Shown one piece after another: positions 9,827 through 22,884 of a stretch of DNA of 64,000 nucleotides. The stretch's first letter is position 1, and every line of letters begins with the position of its first letter. The notes below the pieces were generated by a model, which saw only the letters and a program-made list of their open reading frames with translations, did no database searches and had not been told where the DNA came from. The stretch lies in NCBI GenBank assembly GCA_036852015.1, contig JAANDG010000729.1:1-64000 (forward strand), given 5' to 3'. Origin of the DNA: Pelodera strongyloides. Taxonomy: Eukaryota; Nematoda; Chromadorea; Rhabditida; Rhabditidae. The position numbers and the translations under genes are program-made.

Positions 9827-12622
9827 GCTTGGATCAGTTATGAGCCTCAGAGCCTGGCTGCTTGTCCGACAATATCGGCACTTTGGACCTGGATATGTCG
9901 GTGGGAACTCCAATCTGGGTAACGACAAGATGGATGAGATCGTCCACGACGTCGAGCTCGGCTACCCAACCATCAACCATGATACCCTACTCGTCAATAA
10001 TGGTACGTATAGCTTATTTCAGCATTGTTTAATTCCCTAATTCTAACTTCGAATTAACTACTGACACCGGTTTTGTTGCCCACGAAATACCAACACATGC
10101 CCGGTCTGACAGTTTTACGTTTTTCCATTTGCTATGATTCCGTGTGTGTATTCAACAGTTGCCTTCTAGAGTTCGGTCCCTAACACTTGTGAAGTCGTGT
10201 TGCTATCAGCAATCTTGCGCGATTAGTTTGTAGATGTGTTCGTTTTGCTTGAACGGAACAAGCAGCGGTTGTTGATTGATTACCGTCGTTGGCGAAGAAT
10301 TTCTATGTGCTTTCGTAACAGAAACCTTTCGTGTGTTGGATGTCTCATCCTCCAGGCACTTGACTTTAAGTTTCTCTCACGAAGTAAATCCTTTGTGTTA
10401 CTTTATTTACTACTCGTTTAGAGAATTCCTGTCTTACGAGAAAGAACTGGAAGAGCTCGCCGTTTACAACAACGAGCTGGACGACGAGGGCGACGTTCTC
10501 AATTATGACATGGTAGTTGAACAATTTATTTGAAGAAGAACCAGGTTGGTTTTGTTGAAATTAAATAGTATGTGTGAGTGCTAAGTAAGTGTATCAAACT
10601 GAGACCATCATTAGGGCGTGCGCTAAATTTTCATTTGAGCGCTTGTTTCTTTGCACGCGTCGGTTTATTGCTATCTGCGCGGCGCCTTTTAACTATTATT
10701 CTGCTCTCAAATGTAAGAAGATTAGTCGTTAATCGAGGAAGTAACTAGTGACATTTGCCGGATCAAATTGATTTTGCATTTTTGTTAATGAAAAGATAAA
10801 CACTGAATGTTTTCTTTTATGATCTGGGTCTTCTTTGGTAAAAGGAGCGTGTCGGTTTGTTTTCCTACAGCCCGAACATTAATGGGTGTACTTTTGTATG
10901 TCTGAAATGCAATACTCAGCCGGTCTAAGTAATTTGTAGGCTCGTCCGCTGCTCTGCCACAAAGCGGGCGGTCCGTGTTGCAAAACTAAGAGACTTCAAT
11001 TGCCACCAATAGTTTCTTTTCCGGGTTTAAGCTTTGACTTTTCGTATAAGAATAATTATCTGGGGATTTCTCAGTTGTAAGTTCTCTGCCGCTTAAATAC
11101 AAACGCAAACCGTGGCCAAATAACTCAAATAACTACGCTATCAAGTGTGTCTTGAACTGGTCGGGCCGGTGGGGTGACAGGTCACCCCAAGTCTCTGAGA
11201 GAGCAGTTCAGGTCTGCTTGATGGCGGGTCTTGGCTACCCTGGAGGTTCTGCCCTGGGTATAGTCAGCTATAACGGGACCGCTATGCGTTAGCCCCCGGG
11301 ACCTGCGCGGGGAAAAGCATAGTTTAACCCGGTGCAGCGGGCGGACAGGTTCGCCCGATACTCTGTGAGGGTTACCGTGTTCTTGGATGTGTGTATAGAT
11401 TATTTGAGGTATTTGGTCGGTATAGACATTTAAGCGGCAGGGAATTCGACTCTGGGAAATTCTTGAGACAGTTAGTCTTTTACGGGCAGAAATTTTAATT
11501 CCGGAAAAGGCGAATTGATGGCATTTGTGGTTTATTTTGTTTTGCAAAACTGGATTGTTGCAATGTGTCATGGTTGTGTGACGAATGTGCACATTACTTT
11601 GGCCAGCTGTCTATTGTATTTACTAAACATCCGAGAGTACGCTCGATAATGTTACATATTGTCGGAAAACTATTCCTACACGGACCTGAATCAAACGAAC
11701 GGACCAAGGTCTAAAAAGATTGCATGCAATTATGTTAATCTTCTTATTTTCGAAATTGCACAGTCAATTTGGCTTCGGTTCTCTACCTTACCGAAATTCA
11801 TCACTGAAACGCAATTCTTTAATCGAGCATTACCAATCATGCCACACACATATGTTAGAGTTAGAATGGAATTGTTTCAAGTTTTACTTGGGTGGGACAT
11901 ATGCTAAAGCGATGCGCTCGTTTCCGCGTTTGGACAAACCTTCGTAACATATTTAGAAAGACTCGTTCATTTTTCCAGAGAACTAAACATAGTGTGTGCT
12001 TTGTTTTAATTACAAATTCTATAACCATAACCTATCAATGTAATTAGTATCAAGGTGGGTAAGATTAGAACCTGTTGCCATGAGACGAATTAATTACCTA
12101 TGACCTGAGTGATTTTCAAGTTTTGCAATTATGAATTGCTTCTTTGCACACTTTTTATACTATTTTATGACACATCATCGCCGGCGGAATGGTTTGATGA
12201 AACTGGACGCATCGGATTGCGGAAAAGGAGGAATGAGGACTCTTGAGTGAGCTGAGAGCCCTCAGCCCGAGCGCGTAGAATGCTTTATACACATTGACTG
12301 GTTGGTGTTATCTTTAGTCTATTACAATATCTTTAGTATTCGATGGTTTCTAATCTTAGCCCATTCTTTTCGTGATTCATTACTTACTTAAAGCGTCTCA
12401 ATTGGTAACCTTGCAAAATAATAAACTGGAATAAACCGTTTTTTTTTCCAGGAAAATGCCTTCTCGCTTCGGTGAAAGCCACGAATATACATAGAAAAGT
12501 ATGTGGATGAAGGTCGAGGCAGAGCAGAAGAACACGCTACCGGAGATTGATGAGTGGAGAAAAGGATTCTGGAGCCCTACTGCAAATGTGGAACGGCGGA
12601 ATCACAGAATCGGATGCTACAG
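9827..12622 (+). CDS. Candidate multi-exon gene of unknown function
   Basis: Three gene-like exons with compatible phases. Exon a, 9827-10002, follows TATTTAG and ends before GTACGT; an ATG lies at 9840. Exon b, 10424-10512, follows TTTAGAG and is acidic (contains KELEELAVYNNELDDEGD); the split codon joins as GAA. Exon c, 12495-12622, follows ATACATAG and ends before GTACCT (contains WRKGFWSPTANVERR). Exon b could instead be terminal, because its frame reads through to a TGA at 10531-10533. The splice site into exon c is the weakest point: a better acceptor sits at 12451-12453 but gives stops in all frames. I recognise no domain. Upstream exons may exist. Confidence 0.4.
10534..12440. other. 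Intron or intergenic stretch; perfect palindrome inside
   Basis: No supported gene. At 11170-11189 the arms TGGGGTGAC and GTCACCCCA form a perfect 9-bp inverted repeat with a 2-base spacer, beside a locally GC-richer stretch (about 11160-11360). A 136-codon minus-strand open frame covers 11182-11592, but it has no recognisable family, start context or splice support, so I do not call it a gene. Confidence 0.4.
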
Positions 12623-13618
12623 GTACCTTCATTCGGTTTATTTATTTTATTTTGGTTTTTCTCTCTGCCCTTTCCTGATCTATCCCTCACATTTTTTCCA
12701 ACAGTCCCTCCTAGGTAGTAATCAGTTAGAGGTATTTTAACTAGGCCGTACCACCTTAACTTTGTTAATGCGCTGTCTGCTTCATCGCGCTGTATCCGCT
12801 GTAACTCCAGCTCCATGCTCCATCTTCCATTTCTGTGGCGTGGCCATATGTGCGCATTTTCTTGTCCACTACTTTACTAACCTTGCTTTGAGGTTAGATG
12901 CTTTCATAGATATTCCTTTACTATGTATTCATTGCGTGCGGGCCGGGGGACTTGAGCACTTCTTGGGCGTATGTCTGTTGTGATCGATCCTCTACTTAGC
13001 TTACGGACTTGACCTAAAACTAAAGCTTGGCGTCTGACCTTTTCCTTTATTTGGAACTTTGAACACTGTTCTGGCTCATGAACCTTGCCTTTGTAATTTC
13101 CTAATTCCTAATCCTAAGTCTTAGGTGCTTAGGGCGTATCATCAGCTCTATTCCTATGGTGCAGTAATTACTGCTCGATCAATTTAAATTTTTGATAGTT
13201 TTTTTTACATCAATGACGTTACAGCCTTGGCTTTCCTTTTTCCTTGGGGGCGGGGGGCACTATTCTGCCTTAATTCTTACTTAACCTTACCTTAGTTCCT
13301 AAGACGGGAAGGCTCATCCACGCAGCTTTGATTTGAGTTTTTGTGTTTCGTTTCAATTTTTGCTTCTTTTTATGATGAGCTCCAGGCCAGGCGCCAGCTC
13401 AACTCTAACCTCGAACCCTTTGGTAAGATACATAAACGGTATAAATATCTGAACTTGCATATTATGTAAGTTGTGCTACATTTTGACCTGACAAGTTGAA
13501 TGTACAGATGAACCGTTGCTGTCGATATTCTGTTCAGCTTTCCTTTTTGAATTTTTGACTCTCCCTAGCGGGTAGCTGGTATTGGTATCCTCATCTTAGT
13601 TTCATATTGTGATGCCAG

Positions 13619-13711
13619 GGGTACAGGTTGGTGCGTGAAAACTTGAAAACACGCACGAACCACCTCCGTATTGGTTTTGACCACCTCCGGAAGCATCAAC
13701 TATCACTGTAT
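13619..13711 (+). CDS. Possible further exon of the 9.8-kb gene
   Basis: Bounded by GATGCCAG on the left and GTAGCG on the right, this 93-base segment is open in one frame (31 codons; contains TRTNHLRIGFDHLRKHQ) and is an exact multiple of three. A second weaker candidate, 13384-13422, precedes a GGTAAG donor. Both could belong to the gene beginning at 9.8 kb, but the phase from exon c (two bases over) does not join directly to either frame, so intermediate exons would be needed. Confidence 0.25.
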
Positions 13712-15278
13712 GTAGCGTTGCTTTTACTTTTTGGGACCCTGGTCTGACTCTCCATCTCTATTACTATTGTTCTTCCCTTATTGTAAGGTAAGTAATTAGA
13801 GCGCACTCTCGGATTTATGCTTCTACTAGTGTATTTTAAGTTTTAAGCAAGCACCTGCCTCCATATGTTCTTCTATTACGTTACGTAAGCCCATGCATGG
13901 AGTTTTTTCGATCTCTGGTTCTGCTGGTTCTCCAATTCGATCATGGTCATGGTTCTGGGTTCTCCAAGTCTCCAACCAAAGGTCTCCAAGTCTCTAACCC
14001 TCGTTTCAATTCCTGATATGCGTCTCAGTTGAACAACTCGGCTTCCGCAGCGGCAGCCGCACCGAGAACTTTGGCTGTCCTGTGGCCTGTAGCAGGTGGC
14101 ACGGTTCGTACCGTATTTTGTCGTAGTTTTTAGTTCCGACGCGTTTTGCTATCACCTGTGCTCGTAGAACTCTACAATCCATATCCATATACCATATATG
14201 CTACTTGAGAGCGTATTCCTATTATCTGTCTGTCTCACTCCCGTTTACCAACTTTACCTCAGTTCCTTACTTGAGTACTTATATTTGCGTATCGGAGCGC
14301 GGAACAGGAAGCCTCTTATTGTTGGTATATGCTCCTTTCCGGCTCCATTTCTCGATTCCTTTGGTACAGTACGTAAGATCTAAGTTCCTAGACTGTACTG
14401 TGTCGCTCGTGATGCTCTTGGTTCTCACACTCACTTGTTTCGGTCTTTAAGTTGTCGCGCTGTCATATATATTCCTTTGCTCTCTATGCCTCTATTCATT
14501 GCGTATGCGTACAGAGGGTTTTACGCACTTCTTGGGCGTATGTATTTTGCGATCGATCTCTACTTAGCTTAGAGCTTGCGGAATTGAACTATTGAACTAA
14601 AGCTTATAGCTTAGCATCTGGGGCCTTACCCTTGGAAATGCTAATATATAGATTTTCATTTCGCTCGTAACGTAACTCACTTTTCAATAAATTGAACTAT
14701 TGAACTAAAGCAGTTTTTACCGTTACCTTCGTTTGTGTATGCTCGTTCGTTCGTTGCGCTTCATCTGCCCAACGTTGGCTTATTGAGATTAAATATCGCT
14801 CTCTGCAACTTTTCTTTTTCTTTGGGACTCTCTTCTGACTCTCCCTCTCTATTAATGATAATGATCTTACCGTACCTTATTGTAAGGTAAGAAGGTAAAG
14901 CGCACTCGCGCATTAATGCTTCGCTTAGTCTCTACTTTAATCAAGCTCCTGCAGTCCTGCAGCTCCCGTCTCCAGCTCTGTTCGTTTCGTTCGTTTGGTA
15001 CGTGGTACGGTACGTAATCATGTGCATAGAGTTTTTTTCGATCTCGACTTTGGTTGTGGATTCTCCAACCAAAGGTAGATATTTAGCATGCAACCCCCGT
15101 TTCAAATGCTAATAGTCTCTCAGTTGAAAAAAACCTTAATTGCTAAAGGCTAAAGGTATTGGTTTCAATCGAGTAGTTCAGCTGTCCTATGACACGGTAC
15201 TTTTCGTACCGTTGTACCGTTGTACCGTATTTTGTGCTAGTTTCAGGGAATAAATTAGGTCCGCATCTCAAAAATTTG

Positions 15279-15375
15279 GGGAGGTGATTTAGACTAATTT
15301 ACATACAATGCATTAGGGATAGGGAGGTGATTTAGACTAATTTGCATACAATGCATTACGGATCGGGAGGTGATG
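15279..15375. repeat. 43-bp tandem duplication, about 2.3 copies
   Basis: The block starting GGGAGGTGATTTAGACTAAT recurs at 15279 and 15322, and its first bases (GGGAGGTGAT) again at 15365. Each full unit continues through CATACAATGCATTA. Confidence 0.85.
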
Positions 15376-15848
15376 ATCCGCATTTGGCGGGGTGTTTTAT
15401 GCTATGGCTAGTTTTTAGTTTCGACAAGTGTCGATATCGCCTGTGCTGTTCTCCGTACTCGTAAAACTCTACAATACATGTCTTCTGCTCTTCTGCTTTT
15501 GACTTAATAAGAATCCTCCCTCCGTTCTTATTACGTGTCTCAGGCCCGTTTACCAACATGACCTTAGTTGAGTCGTTAAGTGCTTATTGCTTACCAGCCG
15601 TTCGAAGAGTCCTACGGGCTCTTCTCCGTCTGGAGGAATCGGCCTTCGGCCGATTGTTTCCCTATTTTGAAAAGAATTGCTACAATGTAAAAAGTTAACT
15701 CTCGGCTCTTTCTCCTCCCAAACATTCACACGTCTCTGATTGTGGAAACGTATAATTATCAGTTTGGATCTCCACTCGACTAATGCTACCATGCAAATTT
15801 GCCATTGAAGGTGTTATATATTGGGCAGAGGATTGTCCTTGTGATAAG

Positions 15849-16035
15849 CTAGCATAGTTCAACAGGTAGAGAGTTGGACTGTGAATCGAGAGGTTGTGCG
15901 CTGCTGTGGGTTCGAATCTCGCCAGCAGCAAAGATTTTGTATGCTCTATGCCAATAGAAAATTTTCTTTATGTACAGGTTTCGTTATGTTCACACAAACA
16001 AAAAAGTAAACTCTTCTCCTTTATATAATAAGATT
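15849..16035 (+). mobile_element. tRNA-derived SINE, copy 1
   Basis: The head resembles a tRNA: a TAGTTCAACAGGTAGAG A-box region, then a GGTTCGAATCT B box (15909-15919). It is followed by CAAAGATTTTG and a body ending CTCTTCTCCTTTATATAATAAGAT. A second copy of the same length (187-188 bp) with the same head, linker and tail lies at 42209-42396, which identifies a family. The head does not fold as a canonical functional tRNA, so it is a SINE and not a tRNA gene. Confidence 0.8.
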
Positions 16036-18009
16036 TTCGCGTGGAACTGTGGAACAGCCTCTTAGTGACCTCAGTGTTGGTCGTGTTTCCTCTCCGGCTC
16101 CATTTCTCAATTGCTCTGGTACGTACGTATACGTACGTGTACGTGAGTTTGTTTGGTCGTGATGCTCTTGTTTGGTTCTCACTTTCTTCGTACTTCGGCT
16201 TCGGACTGCCTGTATCTCACTCACTGGCGTTCCCTATTTTAATAATTGTAATATTGTCTCTTATCTTAGTTTTCCTTTTCCTAATCCTAAGGTCAGACGC
16301 TTCTATGCCGCGCTCCTAACTTCCAATCACTAACTTACCTTACTGTAGCCCTTAGGCTAGGGCGCTTTTCCACGGTCGTTCTCCCTTCCAAATCCTTTGG
16401 TGCACAGGTGCACTATACCCTATACCGTATCAGTTAGCTTGTAATTGTATTTCGCTCCTGCATTTCAATTATGCACTTTCTTAATATTCATCAGGATCAG
16501 CTACTTTCTGAGATATCCATCCCCAATTCCCGAACGGAATTTCGAACATTTTCCCTTTCGGAAAGCGCATATCGAGCGCGCCCGAACCCCGAACTGTCCT
16601 GCTCCGGACCGGACTCCGGACCCGGACCTCCAGAATCAGCTTTCATTTTTAGTCCATCTTTCCCATGGACATTAAATTAGTATTTCCCTCCACCACCCCA
16701 CGCGCTCTTTTCTTGTGCCGCCGATTTTCCTTCCTTAGGTACGGTACTTAAGTACGTAGTTGGGCGTTATGCTTGTTGTACTCGATCTCGATACCTATAC
16801 TTTCCTTAACGGTCTCCATCTTTCGTGTTCTGTCTTTGGCACTTGAACCCGATTCCCGATTCAGACTCTCTGTCATAATGTTACTAACAATCAGTTTGGT
16901 TTCATCGCTCTACTCTACACTATCGCTGTCCAGGTTTCTATTCCTAAATATTCCGACTCTCCTGTTACTAAACTTGTCTTGATTCCTAAGGCGAGGCTGA
17001 GGCGTATGTATGCTGTATCATCAGATCAGCTCGATTCCTATGTAAACCTACGCAGCCTACGCTACGGTAAGAACTTAAGAACCTAGCGTATTCTACGTTT
17101 GTGTTTGTTGTGTTTGAGGTTTGAGTGATTTTAGCACCCTTTGGTTGTTTAGTTGAACTAAACGGTCTCTTTCCTTTTTCTTGGGGGCTCTAATTTGACT
17201 CTCCGGAACTCTAACCCTAACTACCTTGGCTCCTTAGGTAATGCACATGTATTCACTAAACTTTCTGTTTTACGCTGCACTTCTTGGGTACGATACGTAA
17301 GCGCCTAGCCGCCTAATCAGACATTTGTTGCGCTTGAAACTTACTTGAATTTGAATACTTGAATTGCTTAATTGGAATATAACATAACCCATGACCTATA
17401 ACTTATGTTCCCCAAAAGTCCGCAGCTTACTTTCCTTCGTTCCTAAGGTTCATTCATGAGCATTCATTACACTTTGTGTCTGGTCTCTGAGCTTCAGCCT
17501 TATTCGACTTATTCCTTAGGATACGATACGAATGCAGCTTATTGGGCATATGTTTGGCATGGTCGGTCTAGTCTTGGCTTGGCGTGTTGCGAGCATTCAT
17601 TACACTTTCCGATTGTTGTGCTTGATCTATATGTCTCTATCAACCAAGAGAGTGTTGTGTTGAACCTGCAGCTGTCTAGCTTTCCGTGTTTGTGTCAGTG
17701 TCTTTGGCCTGTGGCCTATTCCGACACTGACCCTCCCTAATCTAGCATTACAATGGGAGTGACGTGGGTGTCGTGGTTTCGTCCCGAACCCGATTCGGCG
17801 ATTCTGAACGCCTCACTTGCCCATCCTGTTTATAACTTTACCTTAGATCCTATGAAAAGGGGTTGTAAGGCGCATACATGGAACCTTATTCTGACTCCTG
17901 TTACGTGTTACTAACCTTGCATTTGTTTCTAATGTGGAGCGCATCATCAGCTGGATACCTATATGTTATCCGTTGGTACCTAATTGCATAATCAAATCAA
18001 TGTACTTAA

Positions 18010-18184
18010 AGCGAAATACCAGCCGGTTTTTGAAACGCATCTCAAATATCAGCATTCTTATGCAGTTATGCTAAAAGGGGTCTATTGGGGTCTATTTTTT
18101 ATTCAAATTAATGCTCATTTGCATATGAAGCATAGGAAAGCAGGGAGTACTCGATGCGTTTCAAAAACCGGCCGGTATGTCGCT
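18010..18184. mobile_element. Short MITE, AGCGAAATACC family, TTAA target site
   Basis: Terminal inverted repeats of about 32 bp start AGCGAAATACCAGCCGGT on the left and end ACCGGCCGGTATGTCGCT on the right. TTAA flanks both sides (18006-18009 and 18185-18188), the duplication typical of piggyBac-type elements. There is no coding capacity. A relative lies at 51994-52146. Confidence 0.85.
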
Positions 18185-18342
18185 TTAATGTAACTATCAT
18201 TCCATTTTTCTTTGGGGCAAAATGACTCTCCCTAACCTTAACCACCTTAGTTCTTAAGGCAGTTACCATGATGCACGTGTGCTTACTGTCTTTCGCTCCG
18301 CTCTAGTGGGACGATAACAGCAATCGGAAATTTGTTGTGCTC

Positions 18343-18374
18343 GTGCTCTCTCTCTCTCTCCCTCTCTCTCTCCT
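18343..18374. repeat. (CT)n microsatellite
   Basis: Runs of CT with single-base interruptions. A similar pure run is present at about 23758-23785. Confidence 0.9.
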
Positions 18375-19189
18375 CACTCCTCAGTGCCGTTCTCACCACC
18401 GCTCTCACTATGTGTCTCACTCCCTTAGTTCCACGCTCCTAAAGTAGGTATGTACGTAGGGTTGCCTAGCTCATTCATCAGATTCTTTGATATTTGGTAC
18501 GGTACCGTCATTGATCTTGATATTGATGTGCTCCTGTATTTATATTTACCTTGCCTGTCTCTCACTCCTGTCTCTTTCAAATGACAAGACAAGCTGTATG
18601 CTTCCTAAAGCTAAGTACGATAAGATTTATGCGCTATGCATGAAATCAGTAATCAATTCGATAATCACGTGGTGGCTAATTGGTTGTTCTTTTAGACTTC
18701 GCCTTGGGCTTCTCGACGACCTCGACGGCCGAACGGAGCCGTTTTGGATATGGATCGCGAACTTCGCCTAACTAAGTGATGTGTTCTGTGTTTCTCGCAG
18801 TTTTGATGTGTATTTTGCTTGACGAGCACGAGACCCCTTCACCAAGAAATAAATATTTTCTCACTGGTGGAGGGAGGTAGTGGCTCTCTCTACTACTCTC
18901 CCCCCGAATAAAGATTCTGATGGGGGAGGGGCTGACAGGCTGAGGCTGACTAACGAGAAATGTTTTGTGTTCGCAAGCCTCATGCGTTGTATTGTGCAGT
19001 TGTGAATTGTGAATTTATTGTATTCAAGTGCGTGCTTCATGGGTGGGGTCACCTGAGGTTCGGTACTGTAATAGGTTGTCATGTTGTGCAACGCAGTTAG
19101 TTGATTGTGCTGCACCGTGCGTGTACGTATCAATTTTGTTGGTCACAGATGGCTGGATGAGTACTGTATAGCTTTCCGTGTTGCGGTCG

Positions 19190-19480
19190 TGCTCTACCGT
19201 ACTCCTGATTGGGTTTTACAGCTTTGTTGCTCACGATTCACGATATGAGTTTGACGTGTACTGTATACACTTGACTTGACGCTATCGTACCGTACCTCTA
19301 ATAGGGTGTTACTGGTTACTGATTCGGTTGCTCTCGATTCGATGTGTTTAACGTGTACTGTATACATTTGCACGCTATCGTACCCATAATCGTGTGTTAC
19401 TGCACGATATGAGTTTGACGTGTACTATATACATTTCGTCGTACGCTATCGTACTCCTAGTAGGGTGTTATTGCTCAGTG
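19190..19480. repeat. About 100-bp degenerate tandem repeat
   Basis: The block GACGTGTACTGTATACA followed by ACGCTATCGTAC and a GGGTGTTA-like end recurs near 19253, 19350 and 19419; a more diverged start lies near 19160-19200. TGTATACA inside the unit is a palindrome. No coding sequence is associated with it. Confidence 0.75.
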
Positions 19481-19800
19481 CTCCGTAACAGTATGCCCAG
19501 TTGATTATATGACCTTCGTGCGTTGTGCAGTATACGTGTACATTGTCTGTTTTCCATATCGTCATATGTGGTTCTTCATACTACCGTTCTGCGCATGGGG
19601 GTACATATCGTGTCGTCTGGCGGAGTATTTCACGACACTCCAAATATGTTACATAGCATACACATACAGCATGCGTATCTTGTGTTGTACCTTATTGATT
19701 TCGTATTTGCATGCCGTATCGTGTGGGCAATGCATCAGTACCGTATTCCTATGCTATGGGTATCTTGTACTTGTACCGAGTTCCTAGAGGTATAGTACGT

Positions 19801-22160
19801 GACATACCATGGACCCATGGGCAATAGACAAACCAGTAAAGTGCCGTACCCCTCAATCACTGTGTGTTCCGTGTACGAGACAAGTGCACGTTGGTTGATG
19901 ACGTACATACATATAGGAGTGAATCATGGGCGATCCCTCCTGGCTCTAGCCCGAAGACGCCGAGCAATTTGTCATCTGGAACTCGTCGCCTACTGCTCAG
20001 GACCTCTGCGGAACATGTCATAAGCACACTTTGAAATTAAAGTTTGAACTCCCCCGAATAAAGGTGCGCGCACTTGTGGCGTAAAAGATTTATTTTTATT
20101 TTTTATAGCAATTTGGATAGCTTACTTGATGACGGTACTACATCTCTATGTACTATTGTGCTCTACGGGCGCGCAGCGCGGGTAAATGCGCAACCGCGTC
20201 TGCGGAAAAGAGATGGCTTTTTAACATGGGAAAGGCGGAGACGCAGAAAAGAGGTTTCTATGTGTCTCGATTTTTGCAGTGTGTATTTGAATCCTTTCCC
20301 GAGGACGCGGCTATGCATTACCGCGCTGCCTGAGGACCAGAGATGTGGAGAAATGTAGGGGCTGGCTAATTGTCTTGAACTTGCCTGTTTGACGTACGTT
20401 ATACGGCACGCTAACTGTTTTGTGCATTGCATCGCACTTCATACAGCATGGATAGTCTGTTTTACCGTATATATATTGAATTCCGGCTACGGCACATGGC
20501 AAATAGAGTGTTTCTGCGTTCAGTACCGTACAACGCACGTGACATTTGCAGCAAGCCTTATTATGTGACGATGAACAATGTATCAGCTGGAATTTTGTCC
20601 CTCAATCAATAAGCCGTGGAGAACTGGTTCAACGTGGAGAAGCACAGATACTGTAATTACGTTCTCATCCTACATGGCTAACCAGATGTATCGTATAACG
20701 TAACCCGATGTATATGAAACATGTAACAAGCGTATTTGGTTACCGTAACAAAAGCACATCAGCAAAGTAACCCGGTAACTTTGCAGTACCTATAGTTCCT
20801 ATGCATCAATAGGAACATTTGTAAGCTGCGCATACGTCGTGTGCGTAAATCTTACGCTGGCAGCGTTTAGTGTTTTAACGTACCACTGAGAGAGCACGAG
20901 TATGAGGTGATACGGAACATATACATACGTACTCTCAATATCTAAGCAATTGAATTATCGATGCTATAACTAGCGCGCCTAAATAAACCAGTTCGCTCAG
21001 CAAATTCTTGCTTCCCAGCACGCTGCGCATGGTACATTATATTTCCCATCAGAGTATTGTACCAACCAAATAAAGTAATCGTGCCACACAGTAATAATTA
21101 ATAAACCCAAATACCCTGTTCATGAGTCGCCCACTCAACCCGGCACATTTTATAATTTTGATCGACACGCCCGCAAAATTCGTAGTAATAAACAGTGCTC
21201 CCATAGCTTATTCGTGTGAACTCATACCCAGGGAGCAGCTCCCCGGTGCGTCTTTATTTAGGAGAGCTGCTTTACTTTTTTTTCATGTAACAGTTGCCAC
21301 AAGCTTCCCATATTATGCCATCCCGCACACAAACAATACAAAATCAAAACAGAGTGGCTTAGTCCTTCGGGTGTGGCAGAGGGAACTTGTACAAGATTGG
21401 GAACGCTTGCAGCGCCCGTAGTCTCCGAGACTGTAGTATGAGCGTGGGGCACTTTTCTCCAGTTTACTCCCAAGTGTGCGAACCTGGAAATATAATATTA
21501 TGGATACTACAATGTACGCCTGTAAAACACTGTCCATACTAGATTATTTTGTGTTCATCTTCGATGATTCACGTAGCATTTGATACCGCAGTAAAATATA
21601 TTTGGTACCGCAGTAAAATGTTATGGCGGGCGCGTAACTATTCATGGACACGAGCACACAAAACTGTTCCATGACATTATGCAGTTATGTAGCCTCCAAA
21701 CGCATTAGAATGCCAACTATTGCTATACCGAGTTCACCCTAGACGCATACAAAGAGTGGCCAGCACAAGAATTTGTAGTATACATCCATACCGCCTGAAT
21801 TAACTGATGTGACGGCGTCGTAACCGGAACGATGTTAAACGACCTTGTCGATCAACCATCTTTCCTGTGCATTTGAGTTGGGAACAAAATATGATTTTGC
21901 TGATTCCTGAAGCAAGCCAAACGGTTTACCTAAAATTGTGTACGATAGACTTTTCGCCAACAATAAGCTCGTTAATCCAGCGGAGGTGACAAGAAAAGCT
22001 GTGAAGAAGCAGTTAGTTTCAGATTAAGGTAAATAAATCTGTGGTGTTTCTTATGAAGCCTTCAGTAAGCTGCCATAAAGTTTTCACAAATGACACAAAC
22101 CGTGAGGTGATAGATCGTCAAGTTTCGGAAGTAATCGCGGGTTTTATTTCAAATCTTCAC
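19801..22160. other. Intergenic stretch without a supported gene
   Basis: Open frames up to about 99 codons occur on both strands but overlap each other heavily, lack convincing splice sites and match no family I know. A small direct repeat (ACCGCAGTAAAAT) lies at about 21583 and 21605. Confidence 0.4.
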
Positions 22161-22167
22161 TGGGGTG

Positions 22168-22220
22168 GCTTGTCCAGTATTGTCCAGTGTTGTCCAGTGT
22201 TGTACAGTATTGTCCGCATC
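22168..22220. repeat. 11-bp minisatellite
   Basis: Tandem TTGTCCAGTGT / TTGTCCAGTAT units, about four to five copies, one with TTGTACAG. Confidence 0.9.
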
Positions 22221-22884
22221 GTAAAGAAGATCCATTTGGAAACGACCAGGAAACCGAGTGCTCGGTTTGGTGCCACCGGCGGTCCTTCTACGAGATGACG
22301 ACGTTGTTTCTGAATAAATGAGCATAATACAGAACTGAAAAACATGATTTTTAATGAATGAGACAATGGGCAATCATTGTTGAACACAAGCTGAATATGC
22401 AGATATGCTGGCAACTAGTAGTTTACTAATTTAATTTATTTAATTTAAACAACTAATTTGTTTAACCATAAGAGTAATTTTAACATTATGCATATTCTGC
22501 CCCGTCTACACCAGCCTCTGGGCGCGTATCTATAAACACAATAGTTTTCACGAAATGTATTAAAACAAACCACAGACATACACTACAAGGAAGATCGTAT
22601 ATTTTGTAAGTCACAGAACACAAGTAGTATACTGTCTAGTATAATCGTAGTATGTATATATACTACAGAACTACCTCAAGTTGTAGTCTCCAATCAGTGC
22701 TATCTCGAAAAAAAAGAGCCATACCGCAGAAACAGACTAAAAAAGATTTCCATTGAATATGGATGCCCAGCCAACCAACACTCGGAAAAGTCGTCAACAC
22801 GTACGATTAGCGACAGACGGAACAAGAAGAAATGAAGAATAAATTAATATATTATTAATTAAGAATGAGAATCCAAGAAGCTAA

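Larger units (their letters stand above)
12900..18500. repeat. Decayed long-period tandem duplications
   Basis: Many blocks recur in the same order at offsets of 1.1 to 1.8 kb. Examples: CACTTCTTGGGCGTATGT at 12956 and about 14528; the GTAAGGTAAG...GCGCACTC block near 13785 and 14880; the AACTCTACAAT block near 14167 and 15464; the CCGGCTCCATTTCTC block near 14339 and 16094; and a CTCTCCCTAACC-like block near 17200 and 18220. The larger offset across 15.8-16.0 kb is explained by the SINE inserted there. Divergence is high, so this is an old array. The region is pyrimidine-rich and contains no confident gene. Confidence 0.6.

Noticed and set aside
11182..11592. 136-codon minus-strand open frame
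   Set aside because: No recognisable family, no splice context, and composition gives no sign of coding.
15849..15935. Functional tRNA gene
   Set aside because: The acceptor stem does not pair and the same head with the same non-tRNA tail recurs at 42209, so it is a SINE.
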